NCBI GenBank assembly: GCA_005406025.1
Contig: BGZK01000002.1
Location: 186,001 to 250,000, forward strand
Reading direction: 5' to 3'
Origin: Eumeta japonica
Taxonomy: Eukaryota; Arthropoda; Insecta; Lepidoptera; Psychidae
DNA length: 64,000 nucleotides
This document shows, piece after piece, positions 35,425 through 44,840 of this stretch. A program made the position numbers and the translations under genes. Under the pieces are notes generated by a model. It was given only the letters and a program-made list of their open reading frames with translations. It was not told the DNA's origin and searched no databases. Position 1 is the stretch's first letter. The number at the start of each line of letters is the position of its first letter.

Positions 35425-35662
35425 GGTGTATGATGCGAGATGGGACGTATCAGCGAATTATACGTGTTTGTGTGGTTTAAGTGCTTAATGCGTGAATAAA
35501 TTTAAAGACTGCATACTAACAAAAGAAATATGGAGCCTTAAAAATCTAGCGTCCATCAATCACGGATGTCTTTTGTCCAGCGACATGTGACGGTTCTATA
35601 GTGAGATCGGCTAAGCACAAGTCCAGAATATATACGACAGGATTTATATCGATGACAACATG
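35421..35662 (+). CDS. Candidate first exon: 5' UTR ending in ATG at a splice donor
   Basis: From the proposed start site the sequence runs as a leader of about 240 bases with several short upstream frames. It ends ACAACATG at 35662, immediately followed by GTATGTTC, a strong splice-donor sequence. The ATG has A at -3, a favourable start context, so the coding part of this exon may be only the start codon, an arrangement known in insect genes. A second in-frame option is ATGACAACATG, which would leave a split codon. No continuing exon was found in the remaining 28 kb of plus strand, so the gene identity is unknown. Transcript evidence is absent and the call rests on signals alone. Confidence 0.3.
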
Positions 35663-37017
35663 GTATGTTCATATACTTTTTTTATTTGTTTAAACTATTG
35701 TAGTAATTGTATAACCGGAAAAAATATAACACTTGCACAATTTTATTAAATAAGCTAAAAGAAATAATCGAAATTATTATCATTTTTAGACGATTTAACC
35801 GCCGCCATTTTGGAGCGCGCAACTTGTGAATGTGACGTCATCGAAGAAGAAATAATGAAGTGTCAGATTCACAGTTTTAATAAAAGTGAGTGATTGACGC
35901 TTATAAGATTAAATTATTATAATGGAAGAGCATACAAAAGCATATTACAAATATTGCATTGCGCAAAAATAACATAAAAACTGCACCTGTCAGGATATAT
36001 TTTCATATGCCCAAAGATGCAAATATAAGGAAAAAGTAGTGTGAGGCGATGAGGAGAGATGACGTATCGTGCTTGAGTAGTTTATATTGTGGTCAAGATC
36101 ATTTCGACGTGTATTACGTAAATTAGGACTCGCAAACAATATGAACAACAACCTAACCTTTAATTGCCATTTAATTGTGTATTCATACAATTATTATAAT
36201 TCCCGATGTTTTTAGTTATTAATGTTATAAACTTATAAATATTATGATTTATGTTGATCAACAGCTGACTATCAGTGTTGATTTTGATCACGAAACGTTT
36301 TAACTAAGTTTCTTAGTTTACATTGTTGGTAAGTTGTATTGGAAAATATTGTAATCCTTTTAGCTGAGTGACCTACATAAAGTGGTTTAATTTATAAGTC
36401 TTGACGAAAACGATCTCGTTTTCTAAAGTTCATAAAGATGTTCTTAACATTTAACGTTCCTAATATCTATAAATCTTTGATTATATAATATGTATGTACT
36501 AGTTTTTTCCACTTAATTAAGAAAGACACCTATCTGAAGTAGTTGAAAAGTCCACCTACTTGTACTCACATAATATTATTTGCGAAGTACGTAGTCATCA
36601 CGAATACATCAATTTTCGGCAGATTATTCGACTGTGCCTTGACAAAACCGCTTTCAGTCATTGTGGAGGCTTTTTTCATAAGCAGCCACTGCTTTCGGTT
36701 AATAATTCCCCAAAAACACTAATAATTTATCATAAACAGCGGCAAAACAATGCGAATAACTTTCGATAATCATACAAACGACCTGTTAACAGCAGACATC
36801 GAGTGAACGGTGACGTCACATTTCGTTGGAAATTGGCGAGGGAATTTGAAAAATAGCACTTTTAAGTAATTAAATTTATTAATAGAAACATGATAATTTG
36901 TAAAAATAACCACATGTACATATTTATATAGCAGTAAGAGGATTACACAGCATTTTTTTTGTTAGTTTCATTTCTAAATCACATGCATAATCCCCATTAT
37001 TTGGCGCCGCAACAACG
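35663..37017. other. AT-rich DNA with two TGACGTCA sites
   Basis: Perfect CRE palindromes TGACGTCA occur at 35833-35840 and 36811-36818. Around them AATGTGACGTCATCG (plus) and AATGTGACGTCACCG (minus) are inverted copies about 980 bases apart. No exon is recognised between them. If the upstream first exon is real, this is its first intron. Confidence 0.35.
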
Positions 37018-37056
37018 TAGTGTGGCATTCATTCAGAAGAATGAATGCCACACTAC
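37017..37056. repeat. Perfect 18-bp inverted repeat with 4-base loop
   Basis: GTAGTGTGGCATTCATTC, loop AGAA, then GAATGAATGCCACACTAC: an uninterrupted stem. The stem is short for a microRNA precursor, and there is no flanking pairing beyond it. Confidence 0.75.
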
Positions 37057-37329
37057 TACTAAGAACAGTAGCTCTTTATATCGAACAATCAAGACAAGGG
37101 CGGCGCTCGATTTCCTGTCGTCCGATGAGCTTGTAAATCATTCCTTTACTTAATTACTTGTCTTTTGGTCTCCAAATCCAGTAATAATATAAAAATACAG
37201 TTTTAAACAAATACAATTTGTGTAATCGAGAAGGAATTGTAATAATTATTATTATGTCACTTTTTTTTATTATTTCTTATTAGCTGTGGGACTGCGGCTT
37301 CGACCACGTAGACTTAGAATCTGTCTATT
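37057..37329. other. Non-coding DNA
   Basis: No recognised feature. A CpG word ACAAGGGCGGCGCTCG lies at about 37095. Confidence 0.5.
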
Positions 37330-37610
37330 CATCTCTTATATGGAATGAACTTGCTGCATATCCCAATCGCGTTCTCGCTTTTGATTCTAAATCAGTGCGT
37401 AATTGCTATTACATAAGTATTATCATTATTTATTAGTAAATATTATTGACACATAGTACTTCTCTTAATTACGATCCCAGTCGCGTTCTTGATTCTAATC
37501 CCAATATGACACTAGTTTTGACTCTGGAACCGTTTTCGACTTCGGTCTCGGTTCTAGCTCTTGATTCTGCTCCCCGTTCTGCTTTAAATTCCTGTAATAC
37601 CGAAATCGTT
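37330..37610. repeat. Degenerate hexanucleotide array, pyrimidine strand
   Basis: Words such as TCTGGA, ACCGTT, TTCGAC, TTCGGT, CTCGGT, TCTAGC, TCTTGA, TTCTGC, TCCCCG, TTCTGC show the complementary strand of the pattern seen at 0.1 and 32.8 kb. A gap of AT-rich sequence (37390-37460) splits it. The 99-codon frame across it is an effect of the repeat. Confidence 0.5.
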
Positions 37611-38140
37611 CACGGTTCCTATTTGTGTGAGGTTATGACAAATGCTAGTATCAAAATTAAATATAGGTTGTATTACACTGCAATAGTGAGGCTTTTGATG
37701 TGTGAAATAATTTTTATACCTTATATAGCCCCTTCCCCGTGTTAGCTTTTCCCTGATACGCAATTGAAGTGAAATAAAGGTCACATTATGCTCCAAGCCA
37801 AGCACTACGTATCCGTGAAAACCGAATTTGTTCCTTAATTTCAAAGAATAGACAAAACAAAAAATTTAAAATCATTGTTTTCTCTTATATTGTTTTTCTC
37901 TTCTTGTCCCCTCTTCATTTTTTATATATGTCTTCCATATATAGAGGCCTCAGATTCTACTGTTTTATTATACATATAGATAATATTCGACAGTACGTTT
38001 TTTGCAAGTTTTAACTGGTTTCTTATTACGTTTCAAATGATGTAGCCTTTTAAAGTTAAGACAGGCAGACGCACAGACCGATGAACGGACAGATGGACAG
38101 CCTAGGCGCACTTCGGATATGGGATTCTAAAAATTAGCGG
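37611..38140. other. AT-rich non-coding DNA
   Basis: No feature recognised. Confidence 0.5.
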
Positions 38141-38545
38141 TCACGGTCTTGTTTACGGACGGGTGTGCTAAGCATGCCGCTGATTTGGAACTGTTGAAAA
38201 CGTACATCGGGAAGGCTAAGGGAGAGCAGGATCACCTCACGCGCCCGAGCCGGCCCGACACTTGGACAGGCGGCTTGTGCTCAGGCCGAGCTCTTCATCC
38301 CGCGTCTCCCACCGTCCGCACAGCGGCACCTCGTCGCTGACCGGCCGGACGTCCTACACGTGTCGCTACTTATTGTAGCACGCGGCGGCGTCGGCGCGTG
38401 TCGTAAATGTACAATTTTTCATTCGGCGTCACGTCACGCCGCCGCGGGATCGTCGCGCGCGCCGCCGCCGCTGATATTTCCCCGGGGAGCGGCCGCGCCG
38501 GCGCCGGCCTGGTCGATGGTAGCCGTTTCGTTGGATGCATGTCTC
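38141..38545. promoter_or_regulatory. Strong CpG-rich island
   Basis: One of the most GC-rich stretches in the window: CGCGCCCGAGCCGGCCCG, CACGCGGCGGCGTCGGCGCG, CACGCCGCCGCGGGATCG, GCGGCCGCGCCGGCGCCGGCC. Frames of 60 to 99 codons on the plus strand are composition effects (Ala/Arg/Pro-rich) and show no domain or splice framing. It may be a regulatory element or an unlocated promoter. No TATA or initiator pair of the quality seen at 35.4 kb is present. Confidence 0.3.
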
Positions 38546-39169
38546 ATTTTTTATCAGAGGAAGAACACGAAATGGCTTCGTAACCTTCGAGTTGAAACGA
38601 AAGCTACTTCTGAGATGCCGTTTTTATCGTTTATGTGTTGTATAAAGATTGTAATTTAACATATATAGTACAATAATATATGTAATACAATATGAAAACT
38701 GATGTTTTCGTAACCGAAAGTAATGTATTTTTGTGTCACTCATAAACGTTAGGGTTTAGTAATGTTATGTACTATCTATTCACAGTAAAATATTTATGTG
38801 CACTGGTTTAACCATACAGCTATTTCAGAATGGGGTTATTATTTTTATAATAACAAATTTGAATAAAAATATGAACAACGGGAAAAACTGTAACAAGGAC
38901 ATTTAAAAAAAGTGTTTGAGGTCACATACCTTATGCTAATATTATGATTTATTATAATCAAAATCTGCTTACTACTTAGACCCAATAGTATTTTTAATAT
39001 AAAAACAACAATATATTTAAACAATACGTTTGGTATTATCGAAATAATCCGTGTCGAGCTGTACAATTTTATATAAAAGTCATAGAAAGAGATAGAAAAA
39101 GAATTTTTTATCATCCTACTTTCATAATCTCGTTTCATATTGAAGAATTTGCTTTTTAACTCTTCTACC
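38546..39169. other. AT-rich non-coding DNA
   Basis: No exon is supported. The 112-codon minus-strand frame at 38845-39183 is Ile/Phe/Lys-rich, typical of AT-driven chance frames, and I see no domain. Confidence 0.5.
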
Positions 39170-39715
39170 CTGGTCTCGTGCAACTTCGGGGGCTGTTAAT
39201 AACAATCTTCACCCACGCGGTACAGCGTTCAAGATCGAAGGGTTAACGTGGCGTCCGACGTACGGAGCGGATGGTATAATTTGACTCGAGTTTAGAACTC
39301 ATCGGTCGAATCGCCGGTAATCAGGAACGAAACCGTGACTTTCCGATCGGGGAGCGACCTCCGCGCCGCGGGAGCACCGCGGAAGGCGCGACGCCGCGGT
39401 CGTCCCGAGGCGGTGCGCGAGGAAGCGTTACATAGCACCGTAACGAAAACCGCTCATTCATGCCGCCTGCGTAATTGAATGAAATAAATTCATCGAGGCG
39501 GCTTTTTGCCGCAGCGTAAAAGTCGCGCCCCGTAGACGGTTCGACGCCGTAATTCACAATTAGCGCGATTTATCGGCGAACATAAACGGTTCTGTACCCG
39601 TTTTAGGTGTTATTTTTTAAGCGTGTCGCTATTTGCTCGGCACGCAACGCTCGCGCCGGGGACACGCCACGCGGCGCTCTATAAAGCATCGAAACGCTTA
39701 ACGGTAATGCTCTCG
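39170..39715. promoter_or_regulatory. Long CpG-rich island
   Basis: About 0.55 kb with dense CpG (CCTCCGCGCCGCGGGAGCACC, GGCGCGACGCCGCGGTCG, CGAGGCGGCTTTTTGCCGC, CGCAACGCTCGCGCCGGGG). A TATA-like CTATAAAG occurs at 39679-39686, without an initiator at the expected distance. A 78-codon minus-strand frame crosses the island but shows no domain. Most likely cis-regulatory DNA or a TSS-proximal region. Confidence 0.3.
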
Positions 39716-40390
39716 GATTTGTAGTAATTATTGTCTATTAAGTGAAGATGTGGTCTTTCTCAGTGGAAATTTTTAATACGCAGAGTGAAATAATTGCGAA
39801 CGTAATACGAGCTTTTAACGACAAAATGTAAAGAAAAAGAGAGCGAAAGAAAATCATGCGCCAACTCAATGTACGTCTAATAAAGTGTGTCGGCTGGTGT
39901 ACGTTAAATATAGATTATGAAGAAGTAACAAGTTTCCTTCTACGTTCTTCATGTTACTCGCCATTTGTCTGAGATTAAGCCACTACCGTAATTGTACAGC
40001 TTCTGTATTACTTCTAACATATTACGAACATATTGTCCAGAGTTTCATTAAAATCAGTCTAGCTTTTTACACACCATATAACACCTATTATATAAGTGTT
40101 AAATGGTGATAATGTTAGTGATCGGCAACGTAACAACCATTGCGGAGAAGGTAGTCATACAGTTTAAATATTTAGTAATAAGTACTTTAGGGCATCGATA
40201 TGACGAAAAGAAATAAAACCTCTATCTGTATTAATGTTATTTGTATTACGTACCACATTAGAGGGTGACATTAACGAGGATTTATCAAATTAAAACTAAC
40301 CATGTAATTCTAAGCTTCACGATTCGTAATGAGCACTAGTATGAGTTACATAGATTATATGTTTTGACGACAATGTAAACCTACTCAATA
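39716..40390. other. Non-coding DNA with a repeat scrap
   Basis: Near 40030-40085 TATTGTCCAGAGTTTCATTAA and AATCAGTCTAGCTTTTTACAC again recall the lepidopteran TTTCATCAAAATCGGTCCAGC repeat phrase. No exon. Confidence 0.45.
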
Positions 40391-41401
40391 ATAGAGTCAT
40401 TAGAGGTAACCGTGCGCAGTGGGTAAGTGTGCGCGCACACTTTTTATATACAAAGGGCAGAGGGGGAAAGTTGTCATATGCGTAGGGAACTGAAAGGTAT
40501 GATAACAAGGACTTAATTCATCTACAAGATTTCGACATCGTGTTGTCCATTTATAAAAAATAAATAGAATTCAGCATTTAAACTACAACTTCTGTCATCT
40601 TGACAAATATTGTCACATCAAATAGAACATAATTACCAAGGTAAATTATGTTTTTTCATTATAATGATGAATTAATGATTTATTTAAGTTTACTATTCTG
40701 TATATGATTTGAGGTTATATTCTGTATGAGTAAAGTTATGTGAGCATCTATCAAAATTTCGATTTGGGGTGAGTGTGCGCGTGTAAGTGTGCGCGTTACT
40801 CCCAACTCTTATTCAAAAAATATTTTTGCCCACTTTGTAGGGAGCAATACACAGAACCGCCTACAGAGGAATGGTTACAATGTATTAAATGCATGCGTGC
40901 CTGAACAATGTACCTTTTATGAAGGAGGTAGTTTTGAATGTGATCACTGCCCCGAGTATTCTTAGTAAGACTAATAATTAACTTTAAAGTTCTAAAATTT
41001 CTTTTAAGTTTCATTTAGTCATCTGATTTTATGTGATTTTATATTTATAAGTCGATCTCTCATTATTTAAATATCTAGTCTTCAAGATAATTCGTTATTA
41101 AAAAGTTTATATCTATTATTTATATTTATATAAACAATGCGCACAGTTTACCCAAATGTGCACACTTACCCGAACGAATGCGCACACTTACCCGCAAAGC
41201 GAGTCAAGTGTGCGCATTTTGAGTTTTCTCAATAACCATTTTTTTCAGTGTCAAAGTTCTATGTGTTATTACTTAATTTAATTATTAGTTCAATAAATAC
41301 TTTATCATATGCATGGGTTTTTTTGTCTCCATTCCTTACTGTTTAATTTTGACATGAGTTTAAATCCTTAAGTGCGCACACTTGACCCGAACGACTCTAT
41401 C
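40391..41401. mobile_element. Unassigned 1-kb element with inverted ends and GTGCGCACACTTACCC motifs
   Basis: The left end ATAGAGTCATTAGAGG and the reverse complement of the right end ATAGAGTCGTTCGGGT share the outer eight bases. After equal 13-base spacers both reach GTGCGCA, which gives about 21 identical positions of 28. Inside are at least seven copies, in both orientations, of a motif close to TGCGCACACTTACCCGAACGA: pairs at 40412-40440 and 40766-40796, a cluster at 41137-41216, and one at 41371-41390. No coding frame is present. The structure fits a non-autonomous DNA transposon with subterminal transposase-binding motifs. I do not recognise the family, and no clear target-site duplication was found. 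Confidence 0.6.
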
Positions 41402-42348
41402 ATTTGCACTACGATTGATAAGTATGCTTAGTTAATATACAATTATGCTTCGATCTTTTGTCTGTAAATAAAAACATCACAGTAACGCTCTCAGGTAGTG
41501 TGTTGCGAAACTACAAACGGTAAATCTTAAAAAATGGTCACGTGCATTTTTAACAAGCAACCCCCGCTAACCGAACTGAAAAATAATTTCAAGTCATAAG
41601 TGTTTGCACAGTTTAAAACAAAAATAAAATATTAAACATGTATTTCACCGTCTGCTTTGCCTTTTTAAGTAGCGCACTTGTGCCTTTATATTAAAAACTA
41701 ACAACTTCTAAATTGTAGGTTCTTTTTGTTGCATTAAGCTATTAGTACAAGCGAGCTCAGTTTTATTACATTTTAAGAGCTCCACACGCGATCAAGTAAT
41801 AAGGAACTTAATGTCCATAAATACTACATGCTCGAACAATTTCCTGCAGTTGGGGGTAGCACGCTCGTGGTAGCAATTAATAAGGATTTATTGTGTCGTC
41901 GTTTAAATTTTAAATAATAATATTCTTTTATAGGTTTTTCACTCACATGAGAAAATTAAAAAGTTCAAATAATTATTTTAAATGATAGACACATGCATTT
42001 TGAAATGTATTAAAGATGATAAAGAAAGATTTTGTGACTTGGCAAAAGTCACAAAGAGATGATTTGGCCATCTGGAAACTGTCGAAAGGACATCCATACT
42101 CAATATGTTGCTAGCATATAGAAGAGGCAAGGGACAGGCGAACATTCAGAAAGTAGATGGTTACCGGCCACTCCCACACCAGAGAGTCACCAGTACATTG
42201 GCCGGTTCTCGGATAGGAATGACATATTTCTTTTAATGGAAGAACCGACAAGCGCTGTCCTAGAAAATTTATACCCTCAGTCAGTGGAATAATAAAAAAA
42301 AATTAAAACAAGTTTTATTATTTGTCAATGAAAAGATTTATAAATTTA
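41402..42348. other. Non-coding DNA with a possible LINE scrap
   Basis: Between 42055 and 42250 a frame reads roughly GHLETVERTSILNMLLAYRRGKG and then phrases unlike the surrounding AT-rich DNA. It resembles the 3' end of an RTE/R1-type LINE ORF (RFGHLxRM), but I cannot confirm it. The rest is AT-rich with no feature. Confidence 0.3.
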
Positions 42349-42531
42349 AAAATAATTTAATTATGATAAGAAATATACAATTTCATAGGTATCTTATATC
42401 AGATTTTTTAAAATAAAAGACTTACACGTTATTTATTTCTCTTATCGTAAAATATAATAGTCTTTCATTATAAAAATATGATACAATATACCTATAAAAT
42501 TGTATATTTCTTATCATAATTAAATTATTTT
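42349..42531. mobile_element. Long palindromic element, 44-bp arms
   Basis: The left arm (42349-42392) and right arm (42488-42531) are inverted copies differing at one position. The left begins AAAATAATTTAATTATGATA and the right ends with its complement. They enclose 95 bases, in which AAGACTTAC and GTCTTTC partly pair as well. The size of 183 bp, the near-perfect arms and the absence of coding capacity fit a fold-back MITE. The low arm divergence suggests a recent insertion. Confidence 0.55.
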
Positions 42532-42829
42532 CAACTTTCTAGTTCTTTCTATCAACATGCAATAAAAGCTTGTTTAAATTTTTTCTCTAGTTTTCAGTTT
42601 TAGTATTTATGATTCGGGATTTACTAAGGCGTAGTTCGGAATGCGAAGCGGCATTTTTCCGTATCTCGCAATAATTAATAGTACGCACACATATGTGATG
42701 TTTTAAGCACTTATAGTGTTATATCATTTATATTTAAACAACTTACATCTATTTAATTAGTAGGAGTTGTAAGTTTTAGTAAAATCATGTTGAAATTAGT
42801 TATGTAATTACTGGTTAATCATTTGTAAG

Positions 42830-43310
42830 GTTTCTCATTCTATCCATTTTGTTTAATGCAACATTACAAGGTTTCTTTGAAGTCAACCTGGAATAGTTTA
42901 ATTCTTCGATTTGAAGACTCACTAAAGACCTAACGCGACTTAAAGCCACGTAAGCTTAATTTGCGGTAAACAATTTGGAGCCAAGATAAATAACTGCATG
43001 ATCTACAACAGGTCTATGCATTTTGTGCACAGCTGAAGTTTGGTGTGCATACTTTAGAATTCATCATTCATCTAATCAAACAGAATTTACAATCATCACA
43101 ACTAGATTGAACTTATTTTCCTAAATTTGATGGGGTTGCATATGGATATTATCTAGAATCATAACACTCGTCAATAGGAATCATACGAGACCAAACTTGA
43201 TGCGGTTACGTGGTTTTATTACAGAGATCCTATGGCCGCCTTCTAATTTCATAATCAAAAAAATTGTACCATATGGAGATCTGTGGTCTTTGCAATGCAT
43301 TCTCTAAAAA
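42830..43310 (-). mobile_element. Helitron helicase C-terminus, remnant
   Basis: Read on the minus strand, HKMHRPVVDHAVIYLGSKLF and, after one stop, AYVALSRVRSLVSLQIEEL and then KKPCNVALNKMDRMRN match the end of the Pif1-like helicase domain of Helitron Rep/helicase proteins. These are rolling-circle DNA transposons. The usual phrase is HKxQGxxVDHAVVxLGxxLFxxGQAYVALSRVRS, and the final PCNxxALxEMxRMR tail is typical. The Gly of the QG motif reads R here. Upstream (43060-43310) the reading frame is broken by many stops. The element is not functional, and its CTRR terminus and 3' hairpin were not located. Confidence 0.75.
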
Positions 43311-44625
43311 TAGGTGTGATATTATAAATAAATCATTATAATGAAATTAATCTCTCTTTCAATAGGGTGGTTTACGGATATTTATAATATTATACTTGTT
43401 GATGAATTATGTAAGCTGAATATACACAATGATTGAAAATGTAAACATATTAAAATAGGTTAAAAAAACAAATATAAACTCACGGCTGTTTCCTAAAAGG
43501 AAAAGCAATTCGTATATTTCTCTTGCTTCACTCCATCCATCAGTCTTTTTAAGCAAGCTTGTTAAAGAAAAACAATGAACTATAAGGTATAAAAAATTCT
43601 ATGCCACCTGTTTTTTGCAAAAACGGGAATCATCATTACTTTATAGGGTATTAGTAAACAATGACATCACTGACTATTACCGTCTTCTCTATCTAGTTAG
43701 AAATTTAAAAAGTCATGCCTTAGACATTTTCATAATTATTAAAAAGAAAAAATACGATAATATAAAAAAAAAGTAAACTACCCTATTATGCCTATCAAAA
43801 ATTATTTTGTATAACTGGCTGCTCTCACGGTTTCGTCCAGGTGGATGTGAAAAGTATTTCATATTTTTTAAATCTAACGTCGTCTCTTTCATTGATGGTT
43901 CTGATCCCGGTGCATGCTATTAAATTCTAACATGATTTATCTATCTTCAGTATAATCGTAATATGAACGTAACGTAAAAAAGAGGCACGAGAAGATTAAC
44001 GCACTCGTAATTTGTTTTTAATTCATCGTCGATATTTTAGCAGTTACAGATATGTAATTTTCGTAAAGAAAGTTCAATTATTAAACTTGGGCTAATGTAT
44101 TTAGGTACGTCACGTAACCATGTAGGATATTAGAAGGGTCTGTATTTTCGGCTGAGCGTCACTGTGTAGTAAGCGATCATTCGTCTATCTATAGTAATTA
44201 CAATATGAGTGATTGCGGCTCGGATCGGTCGATGGTTCAAAATGATTCTTTCAAATAGAAAAAATCTATACTGGACGAATGACTGGATGTGTGTTTAATA
44301 CCTATTCTGGGGTAACAGTAACTTGTTATTGGAACATTAGAGTCGGGTGTCGCTTGAGGTGATTGAATGTCTTTACTAGAAAATTTTTAAATATGAAAAC
44401 GTTACCGTTGGCTGATGCACCAACTACGGGCCGTATCCGAAGATCATATTGTAGCGAATGGATTAGCGCGCACTTCCCACAAATATATAAGTCAAAATCT
44501 GTTATAACGACAACGAAGGCCCTACTCATATTTAGTCGTAAGAACCGATAGTTGTGCAAAATCGTTTGCTTTTTTGTTAAAAGAATTGATCCATTTGTTG
44601 GCACATTATTTGTCCTTTGATAATT
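43311..44625. other. AT-rich non-coding DNA
   Basis: No exon is supported. The 102-codon minus-strand frame at 44326-44634 and a 62-codon plus-strand frame overlap each other and show no domain. GATCCCGGTGCATGC near 43902 is part of a weak hexanucleotide phrase. Confidence 0.5.
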
Positions 44626-44840
44626 CAAATTCAAAATATCTTTATTTCATAGGTTACAAAATAACATTTAAAATACAATATTTAAACCACTTTCGTTAAA
44701 CTTCCTCAACCTCCGTATGCTTCGTTTGAATTTCCTCTCTTTCCAAATGGTCGAAATTGTCGAAATTGTGATACACCATACTCTTTTGCCAAGTCTTTGT
44801 TTGGAACTCCGCTCCCTAGCTTTGAAATAATACGCGATTT
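44626..44840 (-). mobile_element. CR1/jockey-type LINE 3' end, fragment
   Basis: TTCAAATTCAAAATATCTTT followed by ATTTCATAGGTTACAAAATAA is the reverse of a lepidopteran LINE 3' terminus and also occurs at 50970-51025. The inner part (CTCAACCTCCGTATGCTTCG, ACTCTTTTGCCAAGTCTTTG) would be 3' UTR or the end of the ORF but is not clearly coding. Only the terminal part of the element is present, as expected from 5'-truncated insertion. Confidence 0.6.

Noticed and set aside
38149..38659. Plus-strand frames of 63 and 99 codons in the CpG-rich island
   Set aside because: Ala/Pro/Arg-rich translation explained by composition; no family resemblance.
39321..39557. 78-codon minus-strand frame in a CpG-rich island
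   Set aside because: No Ig or other domain; tested as a possible partner exon for the Ig domain but lacks the strand-B Cys pattern and splice sites.
39679..39686. CTATAAAG as a TATA box
   Set aside because: No initiator at 25 to 35 bases in either direction; kept only as part of the CpG-rich island.
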